Shown in pieces: positions 45,101-60,100 of a DNA stretch of 64,000 nucleotides. The notes under the pieces were generated by a model. That model saw nothing but the letters and a program-made list of their open reading frames with translations, ran no database searches and was not told the DNA's origin. This DNA comes from Dactylorhiza incarnata. Its lineage: Eukaryota > Streptophyta > Magnoliopsida > Asparagales > Orchidaceae. The stretch is taken from assembly GCA_033032865.1 (NCBI GenBank), contig JAWHQI010001491.1, positions 1-64,000 of the forward strand, written 5' to 3'. Each line of letters starts with the position of its first letter. Positions within the stretch are counted from its first letter, which is position 1. The position numbers were made by a program, and so were the translations under genes.

Positions 45101-48100
45101 CACCTGCTAATCTCTACAAACAGAGAACTTAATGCAGGTATTAAACATAATGCGAGTACCTGAAGAGAACTCGCGAGCACCTGCTAATCTCTGCAAAAGA
45201 GAACTTAAAAGCAGGTAAAAGAATCTATAACGCGAGTACCTGAAGAGAACTCGCGATCACCTGCTAATCTCTGCAAAAGAGAACTCAAAGAAGGTATAAA
45301 ACATAACGCGAGTACCTGAACAGAACTCGCGATCACCTGCTAATCTCTGCAAAAAGAGAACTTAAAGCAGGTATTAAACATAATGCGAGAACCTGAAGAG
45401 AACTCGCGAACACCTGCTAATCTCTACAAAAGAGAACTTAAAAGCAGGTAAAAGAATCTATAACGCGAGTACCTGAAGAAAACTCACGATCACCTGCTAA
45501 TCTCTACAAAAGAGAACTCAAAGCAGGTATAAAACATAATGCGAGTTCCTGAAGAGAACTCGCGATCACCTGCTAATCTCTGCAAAAGAGAACTTAAAAG
45601 CAGGTAAAAGAATCTATAACGCGAGTACCTGAAGAAAACTCGCGATCACCTGCTAATCTCTGCAAAAGAGAACTCAAAGCAGGTATAAAACATAATGCGA
45701 GTTCCTGAAGAGAACTCGCGATCACCTGCTAATCTCTGCAAAAGAGAACTTAAAAGCAGGTAAAAGAATCTATAACGCAAGTACCTGAAGAAAACTCACG
45801 ATCACCTGCTAATCTCTACAAAAGAGAACTCAAAGCAGGTATAAAACATAATGCGAGTACCTGAAGAGAACTCGCGATCACCTGCTAATCTCTGCAAAAG
45901 AGAACTTAAAAGCAGGTAAAAGAATCTATAACGCGAGTACCTGAAGAAAACTCGCGGTCACCTGCTAATCTCTGCAAAAGAGAACTCAAAGCAGGTATAA
46001 AACATAATGCGAGTTCCTGAAGAGAACTCGCGATCACCTGCTAATCTCTGCAAAAGAGAACTTAAAAGCAGGTAAAAGAATCTATAACGCGAGTACCTGA
46101 AGAGAACTCGCGATCACCTGCTAATTTCTGCAAAAGAGAACTCAAAGCAGGTATAAAACATAACGCGAGTACCTGATGAGAACTCGCGATCACCTGCTAA
46201 TCTCTGCAAAAAGAGAACTTAAAGCAGGTATTAAAGATAATGCGAGTACCTGAAGAGAACTCGCGAATACCTGCTAATCTCTGCAAAAGAGAACTTAAAA
46301 GCAGGTAAAAGAATCTATAACGCGAGTACCTGAAGAGAACTTGCGATCACCTGCTAATCTCTGCAAAAGAGAACTCAAAGCAGGTATAAAACATAACGCG
46401 AGTACCTGAAGAGAACTCGCGATCACCTGCTAATCTCTGCAAAAAGAGAACTTAAAGCAGGTATTAAACATAATGCCAGTACCTGAAGAGAACTCGTGAA
46501 CACCTGCTAATCTCTACAAAAGAGAACTTAAAAGCAGGTAAAAGAATCTATAACGCGAGTACCTGAAGAGAACTCGCGATCACCTGCTAATCTCTGCAAA
46601 AGAGAACTCAAAGCAGGTATGAAACACAACGCGAGTACCTGATGAGAACTCGCGATCACCTGCTAATCTCTGCAAAAAAAGAACTGAATGCTGGTATTAA
46701 ACATAATGCGAGTACCTGAAGAGAACTCGCGAGCACCTGCTAATCTCTGCCAAAGAGAACTTAAAAGCAGGTAAAAGAATCTATAACGCGAGTACCTGAA
46801 GAGAACTCGCGATCACCTGCTAATTTCTGCAAAAGAGAACTCAATGAAGGTATAAAACATAACGCGAGTACCTGATGAGAACTCGCGATCACCTGCTAAT
46901 CTCTGCAAAAAGAGAACTTAAAGTAGGTATTAAAGATAATGCGAGTACCTGAAGAGAACTCGCGAATACCTGCTAATCTCTGCAAAAGAGAACTTAAAAG
47001 CAGGTAAAAGAATCTATAACGCGAGTGAGTACCTGAAGAGAACTCGCGATCACCTACTAATCTCTGCAAAAGAGAACTCAAAGCAGGTATAAAACATAAC
47101 GCGAGTACCTGAAGAGAACTCGCGATCACCTGCTAATCTCTGCAAAAAGAGAACTTAAAGCAGGTATTAAACATAATGCCAGTACCTGAAGAGAACTCGT
47201 GAACACCTGCTAATCTCTACAAAAGAGAACTTAAAAGCAGGTAAAAGAATCTATAACGCGAGTATCTGAAGAGAACTCGCGATCACCTGCTAATCTCTGC
47301 AAAAGAGAACACAAAGCAGGTATGAAACATAACGCGAGTACCTGAAGAGAACTCGCGATCACCTGCTAATCTCTGCAAAAGAGAACTCAAAGCAGGTATG
47401 AAACATAACGCGAGTACCTGAAGAGAACTCGCGATCGCCTGCTAATCTCTGCAAAAAGAGAACTTAAAGCAGGTATTAAACATAATGCGAGTTCCTGAAG
47501 AGAACTCACGAGCACCTGCTAATCTCTACAAAAGAGAACTTAAAAGCAGGTAAAAGAATCTATAACGCGAGTACCTGAAGAGAACTCGCGATCACCTGCT
47601 AATCTCTGCAAAAGAGAACTCAAAGCAGGTATAAACATAACGCGAGTACCTGAAGAGAACTCGCGATCACTTGCTAATCTCTGCAAAAAGAGAACTTAAA
47701 GCAGGTATTAAACATAATGCGAGAACCTGAAGAGAAGTCGCGAACACCTGCTAATCTCTGCAAAATAGAACTTAAAAGTAGGTAAAAGAATCTATAACGC
47801 GAGTACCTGAAGAGAACTCGCGATCACCTGCTAATCTCTACAAAAGAGAACTCAAAGCAGGTATGAAACATAACGCCAGTACCTGAAGAGAACTCGCGAT
47901 CACCTGCTAATATCTGCAAAAAGAGAACTTAATGCAGATATTAAACATAATGCGAGTACCTGAAGAGAACTCGCGAGCACCTGCTAATCTCTGCAAAAGA
48001 GAATTTAAAAGCAGGTAAAAGAATCTATAACGCGAGTACCTGAAGAGAACTCGCGATCACCTGCTAATCTCTGCAAAAGAGAACTCAAAGTAGGTATAAA

Positions 48101-51100
48101 ACATAACGCGAGTACCTGAAGAGAACTTGCGATCACCTGCTAATCTCTACAAAAAGAGAACTTAAAGCAGGTATTAAACATAATGCGAGAACCTGAAGAG
48201 AACTTGCGATCACCTGCTAATCTCTACAAAAAGAGAACTTAAAGCAGGTATTAAACATAATGCGAGAACCTGAAGAGAACTCGCGAACACCTGCTAATCT
48301 CTGCAAAAGAGAACTTAAAAGTAGGTAAAAGAATCTATAATGCGAGTACCTGAAGAAAACTCGCGATCACCTGCTAATCTCTGCAAAAGAGAACTCAAAG
48401 CAGGTATAAAACATAACGCGAGTACCTGAAGAGAACTCGCGATCACCTGCTAATCTCTGCAAAAGAGAACTTAAAAGCAGGTAAAAGAATCTATAACGCG
48501 AGTACCTGAAGAAAACTCGCGATCACCTGCTAATCTCTGCAAAAGAGAACTCAAAGCAGGTATAAAACATAACGCGAGTACCTGAAGAGAACTCGTGATC
48601 ACCTGCTAATCTCTGCAAAATAGAACTTAAAAGCAGGTAAAAGAATCTATAACGCGAGTACCTGAAGAGAACTCGCGATCACCTGCTAATTTCTGCAAAA
48701 GAGAACTCAAAGCAGGTATAAAACATAACGCGAGTACCTGATGAGAACTCGCGATCACCTGCTAATCTCTGCAAAAAGAGAACTTAAAGCAGGTATTAAA
48801 GATAATGCGAGTACCTGAAGAGAACTCGCGAATACCTGCTAATCTCTGCAAAAGAGAACTTAAAAGCAGGTAAAAGAATCTATAACGCGAGTACCTGAAG
48901 AGAACTCGCGATCACCTGCTAATCTCTGCAAAAGAGAACTCAAAGCAGGTATAAAACATAACGCGAGTACCTGAAGAGAACTCGCGATCACCTGTTAATC
49001 TCTGCAAAAAGAGAACTTAAAGCAGGTATTAAACATAATGCGAGTACCTGAAGAGAACTCGTGAACACCTGCTAATCTCTGCAAAAGAGAACTTAAAAGC
49101 AGGTAAAAGAATCTATAACGCGAGTACCTGAAGAGAACTCGCGATCACCTGCTAATCTCTGCAAAAGAGAAGTCAAAGCAGGTATGAAACATAACGCGAG
49201 TACCTGAAGAGAACTCGCGATCACCTGCTAATCTCTGCAAAAAAGAGAACTTAAAGCAGGTATTAAACATAATGCGAGTATCTGAAGAGAACTCACGAAC
49301 ACCTGCTAATCTCTGCAAAAGAGAACTTAAAAGCAGGTAAAAGAATCTATAACACGAGTACCTGAAGAGAACTCGCGATCACCTGCTAATCTCTGCAAAA
49401 GAGAACTCAAAGCAGGTATAAAACATAACGCGAGTACCTGAATAGAACTCGCGATCACCTGCTAATCTCTGCAAAAAGAGAACTTAAAGCAGGTATTAAA
49501 CATGATGCGAGTACCTGAAGAGAACTCGTGAACACCTGCTAATCTCTGCAAAAGAGAACTTAAAGGAAGGTAAAAGAATCTATAACGCGAGTATCTGAAG
49601 AAAACTCGCGATCACCTGCTAATCTCTGCAAAAGATAACTCAAAGCAGGTATAAAACATAACGTGAGTACCTGAAGAGAACTCGCGATCACCTGCTAATC
49701 TCTACAAAAAGAGAACTTAGAGCAGGTATTAAACATAATGCGAGTACCTGAAGAGAACTTGCGAACACCTGCTAATCTCTGCAAAAGAGAACTCACAGCA
49801 GGTATAAAACATAACGCGAGTACCTGAAGAGACCTCGCGAGCACCCGCTAATCTATGCAAAAGAGAACTCACAGCAGGTATAAAACATAACGCCAGCACC
49901 TGAAGAGACCTCGCGAGCACCCACTAATCTCTGCAAAAGAGAACTCACAGCAGGTATAAAACATAACGCGAGTACCTGAAGACAATTCGCGAATACCTGC
50001 TAATCTCTGCAAAAGAGAACACAAAGCAGGTATAAAACATAACGCGAGTACCTGAAGAGACTTCGCGATCACCTGCTAATCTCTGCAAAAGAGAATTCAA
50101 AGCAGGTAAAAAACATAACTCGAGTACCTGAAGAGAACTCGCGAACACCTGCTAATCTCTGCAAAAGAGTACTCAAAGCAGGTATAAAACATAACTCGAG
50201 TACCTGAAGAGAACTTGCGAACACCTGCTAATCTCTGCAAAAGAGAACTTAAAACAGGTATAAAACATAACGCGAGTACCTGAAGAGAACTCGCGAACAC
50301 CTGCTAATCTCTGCAAAAGAGAACTTAAAACAGGTGCAAAGCAAACTACAACGCGAGTACTTGAAGAGAACTCGTGAACACCTGTTAATCTCTACACAAG
50401 AGAACTTAAAATAGGTGTAAAGCAAACTACAACGTGAGAACCTGAAGAGAACTCGCGAACAACTGCTAATCTCTGCACAAGAGAACTTAAAACAGGTGTA
50501 AAGCAAACTACAACGCGAGTACCTGAAGAGAACTCGCGAACACCTGCTAATCTCTGCACAAGAGAACTTAAAACAGGTGTAAAGCAAACTACAATGCGTG
50601 TACCTGAAGAGACCTCGCGAACACCTGCAAATCTCTTTAAAAGAGAACTTAAAAGCAGGTAAAAGAATCTATAACGCGAGTACCTGAAGAGAACTCGCGA
50701 TCACCTGCTAATCTCTGCAAAAGAGAACTCAAAGCAGGTATGAAACATAACGCGAGTACCTGAAGAGAACTCGCGATCACCTGCTAATCTCTGCAAAAAG
50801 AGAACTTAAAGCAGGTATTAAACATAATGCGAGTACCTGAAGAGAACTCACGAGCACCTGCAAATCTCTACAAAAGAGAACTTAAAAGCAGGTAAAAGAA
50901 TCTATAACGCGAGTACCTGAAGAGAACTCGCGATCACCTGCTAATCTCTGCAAAAGAGAACTAAAAGCAGGTATAAAACATAACGCGAGTACCTGAAGAG
51001 AACTCGTGATCACCTGCTAATCTCTGCAAAAAGAGAACTTAAACCAGGTATTAAACATAATGCGAGAACCTGAAGAGAAGTCGCGAACACCTGCTAATCT

Positions 51101-54100
51101 CTGCAAAAGAGAAATTAAAAGTAGGTAAAAGAATCTATAACGCGAGTACCTGAAGAGAACTCGCGATCACCTGCTAATCTCTGCAAAAGAGAACTCAAAA
51201 CAGGTATGAAACATAACGCGAGTACCTGAAGAGAACTCGCGATCACCTGCTAATCTCTGCAAAAAGAGAACTTAATGCATGTATTAAGCATAATGCGAGT
51301 ACCTGAAGAGAACTCGCGAGCACCTGCTAATCTCTGCAAAAGAGAACTTAAAAGCAGGTAAAAGAATCTATAACGCGAGTACCTGAAGAGAACTCGCGAT
51401 CACCTGCTAATCTCTGCAAAAGAGAACTCAAAGCAGGTATAAAACATAACGCGAGTACCTGAAGAGAACTCGCGATCACCTGCTAATCTCTGCAAAAAGA
51501 GAACTTAAAGCAGGTATTAAACATAATGCGAGAACCTGAAGAGAACTCGCGAACACCTGCTAATCTTTGCAAAAGAGAACTTAAAAGCAGGTAAAAGAAT
51601 CTATAACGCGAGTACCTGAAGAAAACTCGCGATCACCTGCTAATCTCTACAAAAGAGAACTCAAAGCAGGTATAAAACATAATGCGAGTACCTGAAGAGA
51701 ACTCGCGATCACCTGCTAATCTCTGCAAAAGAGAACATAAAAGCAGGTAAAAGAATCTATAAAGCGAGTACCTGAAGAGAACTCGCGATCACCTGCTAAT
51801 CTATGCAAAAAGAGAACTTAAAGTAGGTATTAAACATAATGCGAGAACCTGAAGAGAACTCGCGAACACCTGCTAATCTCTGCAAAAGAGAACTTAAAAG
51901 TTGGTAAAAGAATCTATAACGCGAGTACCTGAAGAGAACTCGCGATCACCTGCTAATCTCTGCAAAAGAGAACTCAAAGAAGGTATGAAACAAAACGCGA
52001 GTACCTGAAGAGAACTCGCGATCACCTGCTAATCTCTGCAAAAAGAGAACTTAAAGCAGGTATTAAACATAAGGCGAGTACCTGAAGAGAACTCACGAGC
52101 AGCTGCTAATCTCTACAAAAGAGAACTTAAAAGCAGGTAAAAGAATCTATAACGCGAGTACCTGAAGAGAACTCGCGATCACCTGCTAATCTCTGCAAAA
52201 GAGAACTCAAAGCAGGTATAAAACATAACGCGAGTACCTGAAGAGAACTCGCGATCACCTGCTAATCTCTGCAAAAAGAGAACTTAAAGCAGGTATTAAA
52301 CATAATGCGAGAACCTGAAGAGAAGCCGCGAACACCTGCTAATCTCTGCAAAAGAGAACTTAAAAATAGGTAAAAGAATCTATAACGCGAGTACCTGAAC
52401 AGAACTCGCGATCACCTGCTAATCTCTGCAAAAGAGAACTCAAAGCAGGTATGAAACATAACGCGAGTACCTGAAGAGAACTCGCGATCACCTGCTAATC
52501 TCTGCAAAAAGAGAACTTAATGCAGGTATTAAACATAATGCGAGTACCTGAAGAGAACTCGCGAGCACCTGCTAATCTCTGCAAAAGAGAACTTAAAAGC
52601 AGGTAAAAGAATCTATAACGCGAGTACCTGAAGAGAACTCGCGGTCACTTGCTAATCTCTGCAAAAGAGAACTCAAAGCAGGTATAAAACATAACGCGAG
52701 TACCTGAAGAGAACTCGCGATCACCTGCTAATCTCTGCAAAAAGAGAACTTAAAGCAGGTATTAAACATAATGCGAGAACCTGAAGAGAACTCGCGAACA
52801 CCTGCTAATCTCTGCAAAAGAGAACTTAAGAGCACGTAAAACAATCTATAACGCGAGTACCTGAAGAAAACTCGCGATCACCTGCTAATCTCTGCAAAAG
52901 AGAACTCAAAGCAGGTATAAAACATAACGCGAGTACCTGAAGAGAACTAGCGATCACCTGCTAATCTCTGCAAAAGGGAACTTAAAAGCAGGTAAAAGAA
53001 TCTATAACGCGAGTACCTGAAGAAAACTCGCGATCACCTGCTAATCTCTGCAAAAGAGAACTTAAAGCAGGTATAAAACATAACGCGAGTACCTGAAGAG
53101 AACTCGCGATCACCTGATAATCTCTGCAAAAGAGAACTTAAAAGCAGGTAAAAGAATCTATAACGCGAGTACCTGAAGAGAACTCGCGATCACCTGCTAA
53201 TTTCTGCAAAAGAGAACTCAAAGCAGGTATAAAACATAACGCGAGTACCTGATGAGAACTCGTGATCACCTGCTAATCTCTACAAAAAGAGAACTTAAAG
53301 CAGGTATTAAAGATAATGCGAGTACCTGAAGAGAACTCGCGAATACCTGCTAATCTCTGCAAAAGAGAACTTAAAAGCAGGTAAAAGAATCTATAACATG
53401 AGTACCTGAAGAGAACTCGCGATCACCTGCTAATCTCTGCAAAAGAGAACTCAAAGCAGGTATAAAACATAACGCGATTACCAGAAGAGAACTCGCGATC
53501 ACCGACTAATCTCTGCAAAAAGAGAACTTAAAGCAGGTATTGAACATAATGCGAGTACCTGAAGAGAACTCGCGAACACCCGCTAATCTCTGCAAAAGAT
53601 AACTCACAGCAGGTATAAAACATAACGCGAGTACCTGAAGAGACCTCGCGATCACCCGCTAATCTCTACAAAAGAGAACTCACAGCAGGTATAAAACATA
53701 ACGCGAGTACCTGAAGAGACCTCGCGAGCACCCCCTAATCTCTGCAAAAGAGAACTCACAGCAGGTATAAAACATAACGCGAGTACCTGAAGAGAACTCG
53801 CGAACACCTGCTAATCTCTGCAAAAGAGAACTCAAAGTTGGTATAAAACATAACGCGAGTACCTGAAGAGAACTCGCGAACACCTGCTAATCTCTGCAAA
53901 AGAGAACTTAAAACAGGTATAAAACATAACTCGAGTACCTGAAGAGAACTCGCGAACACCTGCTAATCTCTGCAAAAGTGAACTTAAAACAGGTGCAAAG
54001 CAAACTACAACGCGAGTACCTGAAGAGAACTCGTGAACACCTGTTAATCTCTACACAAGAGAACTTAAAATAGGTGTAAAGCAAACTACAACGCGAGTAC

Positions 54101-57100
54101 CTGAAGAGAACTCGCGAACACCTGCTAATCTCTGCACAAGAGAACTTAAAACAGGTGTAAAGCAAACTACAACGCGAGTACCTGAAGAGAACTCGCGAAC
54201 ACCTGCTAATCTCTGCACAAGAGAACTTAAAACAGGTGTAAAGCAAACTACAATGCGAGTACCTTAAGAGACCTCGCGAACACCTGCAAATCTCTTTAAA
54301 AGAGAACTTAAAAGCAGGTAAAAGAATCTATAACGCGAGTACCTGAAGAGAACTCGCGATCACCTGCTAATCTCTGCAAAAGAGAACTCAAAGCAGGTAT
54401 AAAACATAACGCGAGTACCTGAAGAGAACTCGTGATCACCTGCTAATCTCTGCAAAAAGAGAACTTAAAGCAGGTATTAAACATAATGCGAGTACCTGGA
54501 GAGAACTCGTGAAAACCTGCTAATCTCTGCAAAAGAGAACTTAAAAGCAGGTAAAAGAATCTATAACGCGAGTACCTGAAGAGAACTCGCGATCACCTGC
54601 TAATCTCTGCAAAAGAGAACTCAAAGCAGGTATGAAACATAACGCGAGGACCTGAAGAGAACCCGCGATCACCTGCTAATCTCTGCAAAAAGAGAACTTA
54701 AAGTAGATATTAAACATAATGTGAGTATCTGAAAAGAACTCACGAACACCTGTTAATCTCTGCAAAAGAGAACTTAAAAGCAGGTAAAAGAATCTATAAC
54801 GCGAGTACCTGAAGTGATCTCGCGATCACCTGCTAATCTCTGCAAAAGAGAACTCAAAGCAGATATAAAACATAACGCGAGTACCTGAAGAGAACTCGCG
54901 ATCACCTGTTAATCTCTGCAAAAAGAGAACTTAAAGCAGGTATTAAACATAATGCGAGAACCTGAAGAGAACTCGCGAACACCTGCTAATCTCTGCAAAA
55001 GAGAACTTAAAAGTTGGTAAAAGAATCTATAACGCGAGTACCTGAAGAGAACTCGCGATCACCTGCTAATCTCTGCAAAAGAGAACTCAAAGCAGGTATG
55101 AAACAAAACGCGAGTACCTGAAGAGAACTCGCGATCACCTGCTAATCTCTGCAAAAAGAGAACTTAAAGCAGGTATTAAACATAAGGCGAGTACCTGAAG
55201 AGAACTCACGAGCAGCTGCTAATCTCTACAAAAGAGAACTTAAAAGCAGGTAAAAGAATCTATAACGCGAGTACCTGAAGAGAACTCGCGATCACCTGCT
55301 AATCTCTGCAAAAGAGAACTCAAAGCAGGTATAAAACATAACGCGAGTACCTGAAGAGAACTCGCGATCACCTGCTAATCTCTGCAAAAAGAGAACTTAA
55401 AGCAGGTATTAAACATAATGCGAGAACCTGAAGAGAAGCCGCTAACACCTGCTAATCTCTGCAAAAGAGAACTTAAAAATAGGTAAAAGAATCTATAACG
55501 CGAGTACCTGAAGAGAACTCGCGATCACCTGCTAATCTCTGCAAAAGAGAACTCAAAGCAGGTATGAAACATAACGCGAGTACCTGAAGAGAACTCGCGA
55601 TCACCTGCTAATCTGTGCAAAAAGAGAACTTAATGCAGGTATTAAACATAATGCGAGTACCTGAAGAGAACTCGCGAGCACCTGCTAATCTCTGCAAAAG
55701 AGAACTTAAAAGCAGGTAAAAGAATCTATAACGCGAGTACCTGAAGAGAACTCGCGATCACCTGCTAATCTCTGCAAAAAGAGAACTTAAAGCAGGTATT
55801 AAACATAATGCGAGAACCTGAAGAGAACTCGCGAACACCTGCTAATCTCTGCAAAAGAGAACTTAAAAGCAGGTAAAAGAATCTATAACGCGAGTACCTG
55901 AAGAAAACTCGCGATCACCTGCTAATCTCTGCAAAAGAGAACTCAAAGCAGGTATAAAACCTAACGCGAGTACCTGAAGAGAACTCGCGATCACCTACTA
56001 ATCTCTGCAAAAGAGAACTTAAAAGCAGGTAAAAGAATCTATAACGCGAGTACCTGAAGAAAACTCGCGATCACCTGCTAATCTCTGCAAATGAGAACTC
56101 AATGCAGGTATAAAACATAACGCGAGTACCTGAAGAGAACTCGCGATCACCTGCTAATCTCTGCAAAAGAGAACTTAAAAGCAGGTAAAAGAATCTATAA
56201 CGCGAGTACCTGAAGAGAACTCGCGATCACCTGCTAATTTCTGCAAAAGAGAACTCAAAGCAGGTATAAAACATAACGCGAGTACCTGATGAGAACTCGT
56301 GATCACCTGCTAATCTCTGCAAAAAGAGAACTTAAAGCATGAATTAAAGATAATGCGAGTACCTGAAGAGAACTCGCGAATACCTGCTAATCTCTGCAAA
56401 AGAGAACTTAAAAGCAGGTAAAAGAATCTATAACGCGAGTACCTGAAGAGAACTCGCGATCACCTGCTAATCTCTGCAAAAGAGAACTCAAAGCAGGTAT
56501 AAAACATAACGTGAGTACCTGAAGAGAACTCGCGATCACCTGCTAATCTCTGCAAAAAGAGAACTTAAAGCAGGTATTAAACATAATGTGAGTACCTGAA
56601 GAGAACTCGTGAACACCTGCTAATCTCTACAAAAGAGAACTTAAAAGCAGGTAAAAGAATCTATAACGCGAGTACCTGAAGAGACCTCGTGATCACCTGC
56701 TAATCTCTGCAAAAGAGAACTCAAAGCAGGTATGAAACATAACGCGAGTACCTGAAGAGAACTCGCGATCACCTGCTAATCTCTACAAAAAGAGAACTTA
56801 AAGCAGGTATTAAACATAATGCGAGTATCTGAAGAGAACTCACGAACACCTGCTAATCTCTGCAAAAGAGAACTTAAAAGCAGGTAAAAGAATCTATAAC
56901 ACGAGTACCTGAAGAGAACTCGCGATCACCTGCTAATCTCTGCAAAAGAGAATTCAAAGCAGGTATAAAACATAACGCGAGTACCTGAATAGAACTCGCG
57001 ATCACCTGCTAATCTCTGCAAAAAGAGAACTTAAAGCAGGTATTAAACATGATGCGAGTACCTGAAGAGAACTCGTGAACACCTGCTAATCTCTGCAAAA

Positions 57101-60100
57101 GAGAACTTAAAGGAAGGTAAAAGAATCTATAACGCGAGTATCTGAAGAAAACTCGCGATCACCTGCTAATCTCTGCAAAAGAGAACTCAAAGCAGGTATA
57201 AAACATAACGTGAGTACCTGAAGAGAACTCGCGATCACCTGCTAATCTCTGCAAAAAGAGAACTTAAAGCAGGTATTAAACATAATAAGAGTACCTGAAG
57301 AGAACTCGCGAACACCTACTAATCTCTGCAAAAGAGAACTGAAAAGTAGGTAAAAGAATCTATAATGTGAGTACCTAAAGAGAACTCATGGCAGGTATAA
57401 AACATAACGCGAGTACCTGAAGAGAACTCGCGAACACCTGCTAATCTCTGCAAAAGAGAACTCAAAGCAGGTATAAAACATAACGCGAGTACCTGAAGAG
57501 AACTCGCGAACACCTGCTAATCTCTGCAAAAGAGAACTTAAAACAGGTATAAAACATAACTCGAGTACCTGAAGAGAACTCGCGAACACCTGCTAATCTC
57601 TGCAAAAGTGAACTTAAAATAGGTGCAAAGCAAACTACAACGCGAGTACCTGAAGAGAACTCGTGTACACCTGTTAATCTCTACACAAGAGAACTTAAAA
57701 TAGGTGTAAAGCAAACTACAACGCGAGTACCTGAAGAGAACTCGCGAACACCTGCTAATCTCTGCACAAGAGAACTTAAAACAGGTGTAAAGCAAACTAC
57801 AACGCGAGTACCTGAAGAGAACTCGCGAACACCTGCTAATCTCTGCACAAGAGAACTTAAAACAGGTGTAAAGCAAACTACAATGCGAGTACCTGAAGAG
57901 ACCTCGCGAACACCTACAAATCTCTTTAAAAGAGAACTTAAAAGCAGGTAAAAGAATCTATAACGCGAGTACCTGAATAGAACTCGCGACCACCTGCTAA
58001 TCTCTGCAAAAGAGAACTCAAAGCAGGTATAAAACATAACACGAGTACCTGAAGAGAACTCGTGATCACCTGCTAATCTCTGCAAAAAGAGAACTTAAAG
58101 CAGGTATAAAACATAATGCGAGTACCTGGAGAGAACTCGTGAACATCTGCTAATCTCTGCAAAAGAGAACTTAAAAGCAGGTAAAAGAATCTATAACGCG
58201 AGTACCTAAAGAGAACTCGCGATCACCTGCTAATCTCTGCAAAAGAGAACTCAAAGCAGGTATGAAACATAACGCGAGAACCTGAAGAGAACTCGCGATC
58301 ACCTACTAATCTCTGCAAAAAGAGAACTTAAAGTAGATATTAAACATAATGCGAGTATCTGAAAAGAACTCACGAACACCCGCTAATCTCTGCAAAAGAG
58401 AACTTAAAAGCAGGTAAAAGAATCTATAACGCGAGTACCTGAAGAGAACTCGCGATCACCTGCTAATCTCTGCAAAAGAGAACTCAAAAAAGGTATAAAA
58501 CATAACGCGAGTACCTGAAGAGAACTCGCGATCACCTGCTAATCTCTACAAAAAAAGAACTTAAAGCAGGTATTAAACATGATGCGAGTACCTGAAGAGA
58601 ACTCGCGAACACCTGCTAATCTCTGCAAAAGAGAACTTATAGGAAGGTAAAAGAATCTATAACTCGAGTATCTGAATAAAACTCGCGATCACCTGCTAAT
58701 CTCTGCAAAAACGAACTCAAAACAGGTATAAAACATAACGCGAGTACCTGAAGAGAACTCGCGATCACCTGCTAATCTCTGCAAAAAGAGAACTTAAAGC
58801 AGGTATTAAACATAATGCGAGTACCTGAAGAGAACTCGCGAACACCTGCTAATCTCTGCAAAAGAGAACTTAAAAGTAGGTAAAAGAATCTATAACGCGA
58901 GTACCTGAAGAGAACTCGCGATCACCTACTAATCTCTGCAAAAGAGAACTCAAAGCAGGTATGAAACAAAACGCGAGTACCTGAAGAGAACTCGCGATCA
59001 CCTACTAATCTCTGCAAAAAGAGAGCTTAAAGCAGGTATTAAACATAATGCGAGTCCTGAAGAGAACTCACGAGCACCTGCTAATCTCTACAAAAGAGAA
59101 CTTAAAAGCAGATAAAAGAATCTATAACGCGAGTACCTGAAGAGAACTCGCGATCACCTGCTAATCTCTGCAAAAGAGAACTCAAAGCAGGTATAAAACA
59201 TAACGCGAGTACCTGAAGAGAACTCGCGATCACCTACTAATCTCTACAAAAAGAGACCTTAAAGCAGGTATTAAACATAATGCGAGAACCTGAAGAGAAG
59301 CCGCGAACACCTGCTAATCTCTGCAAAAGAGAACTTAAAAGTACGTAAAAGAATCTATAACGCGAGTACCTGAAGAGAACTCGCGATCACCTGCTAATCT
59401 CTGCAAAAGAGAACTCAAAGCAGGTATGAAACATAACGCGAGTACCTGAAGAGAACTCGCGATCACCTGCTAATCTCTGCAAAAAGAGAACTTAATGCAG
59501 GTATTAAACATAATGAGAGTACCTGAAGAGAACTCGCGAGCACTTGCTAATCTCTGCAAAAGAGAACTTAAAAGCAGGTAAAAGAATCTATAACGCGAGT
59601 ACCTGAAGAGAACTCGCGATCACTTGCTAATCTCTGCAAAAGAGAACTCAAAGCAGGTATAAAACATAACGCGAGTACCTGAAGAGAACTCGCGATCACC
59701 TTCTAATCTCTGCAAAAAGAGAACTTAAAGCAGGTATTAAACATAATGCGAGAACCTGAAGAGAACTCGCGAACACCTGCTAATCTCTGCAAAAGAGAAC
59801 TTAAAAGCACGTAAAAGAATCTATAACGCGAGTACCTGAAGAAAACTCGCGATCACCTGCTAATCTCTGCAAAAGAGAACTCAAAGCAGGTATAAAACAT
59901 AACGCGAGTACCTGAAGAGAACTAGCGATCACCTGCTAATCTCTGCAAAAGAGAACTTAAAAGCAGGTAAAAGAATTTATAACGCGAGTACCTGAAGAAA
60001 ACTCGCGATCACCTGCTAATCTCTGCAAAAGAGAACTCAAAGCAGGTATAAAACATAACGCGAGTACCTGAAGAGAACTCGCGATCACCTGCTAATCTCT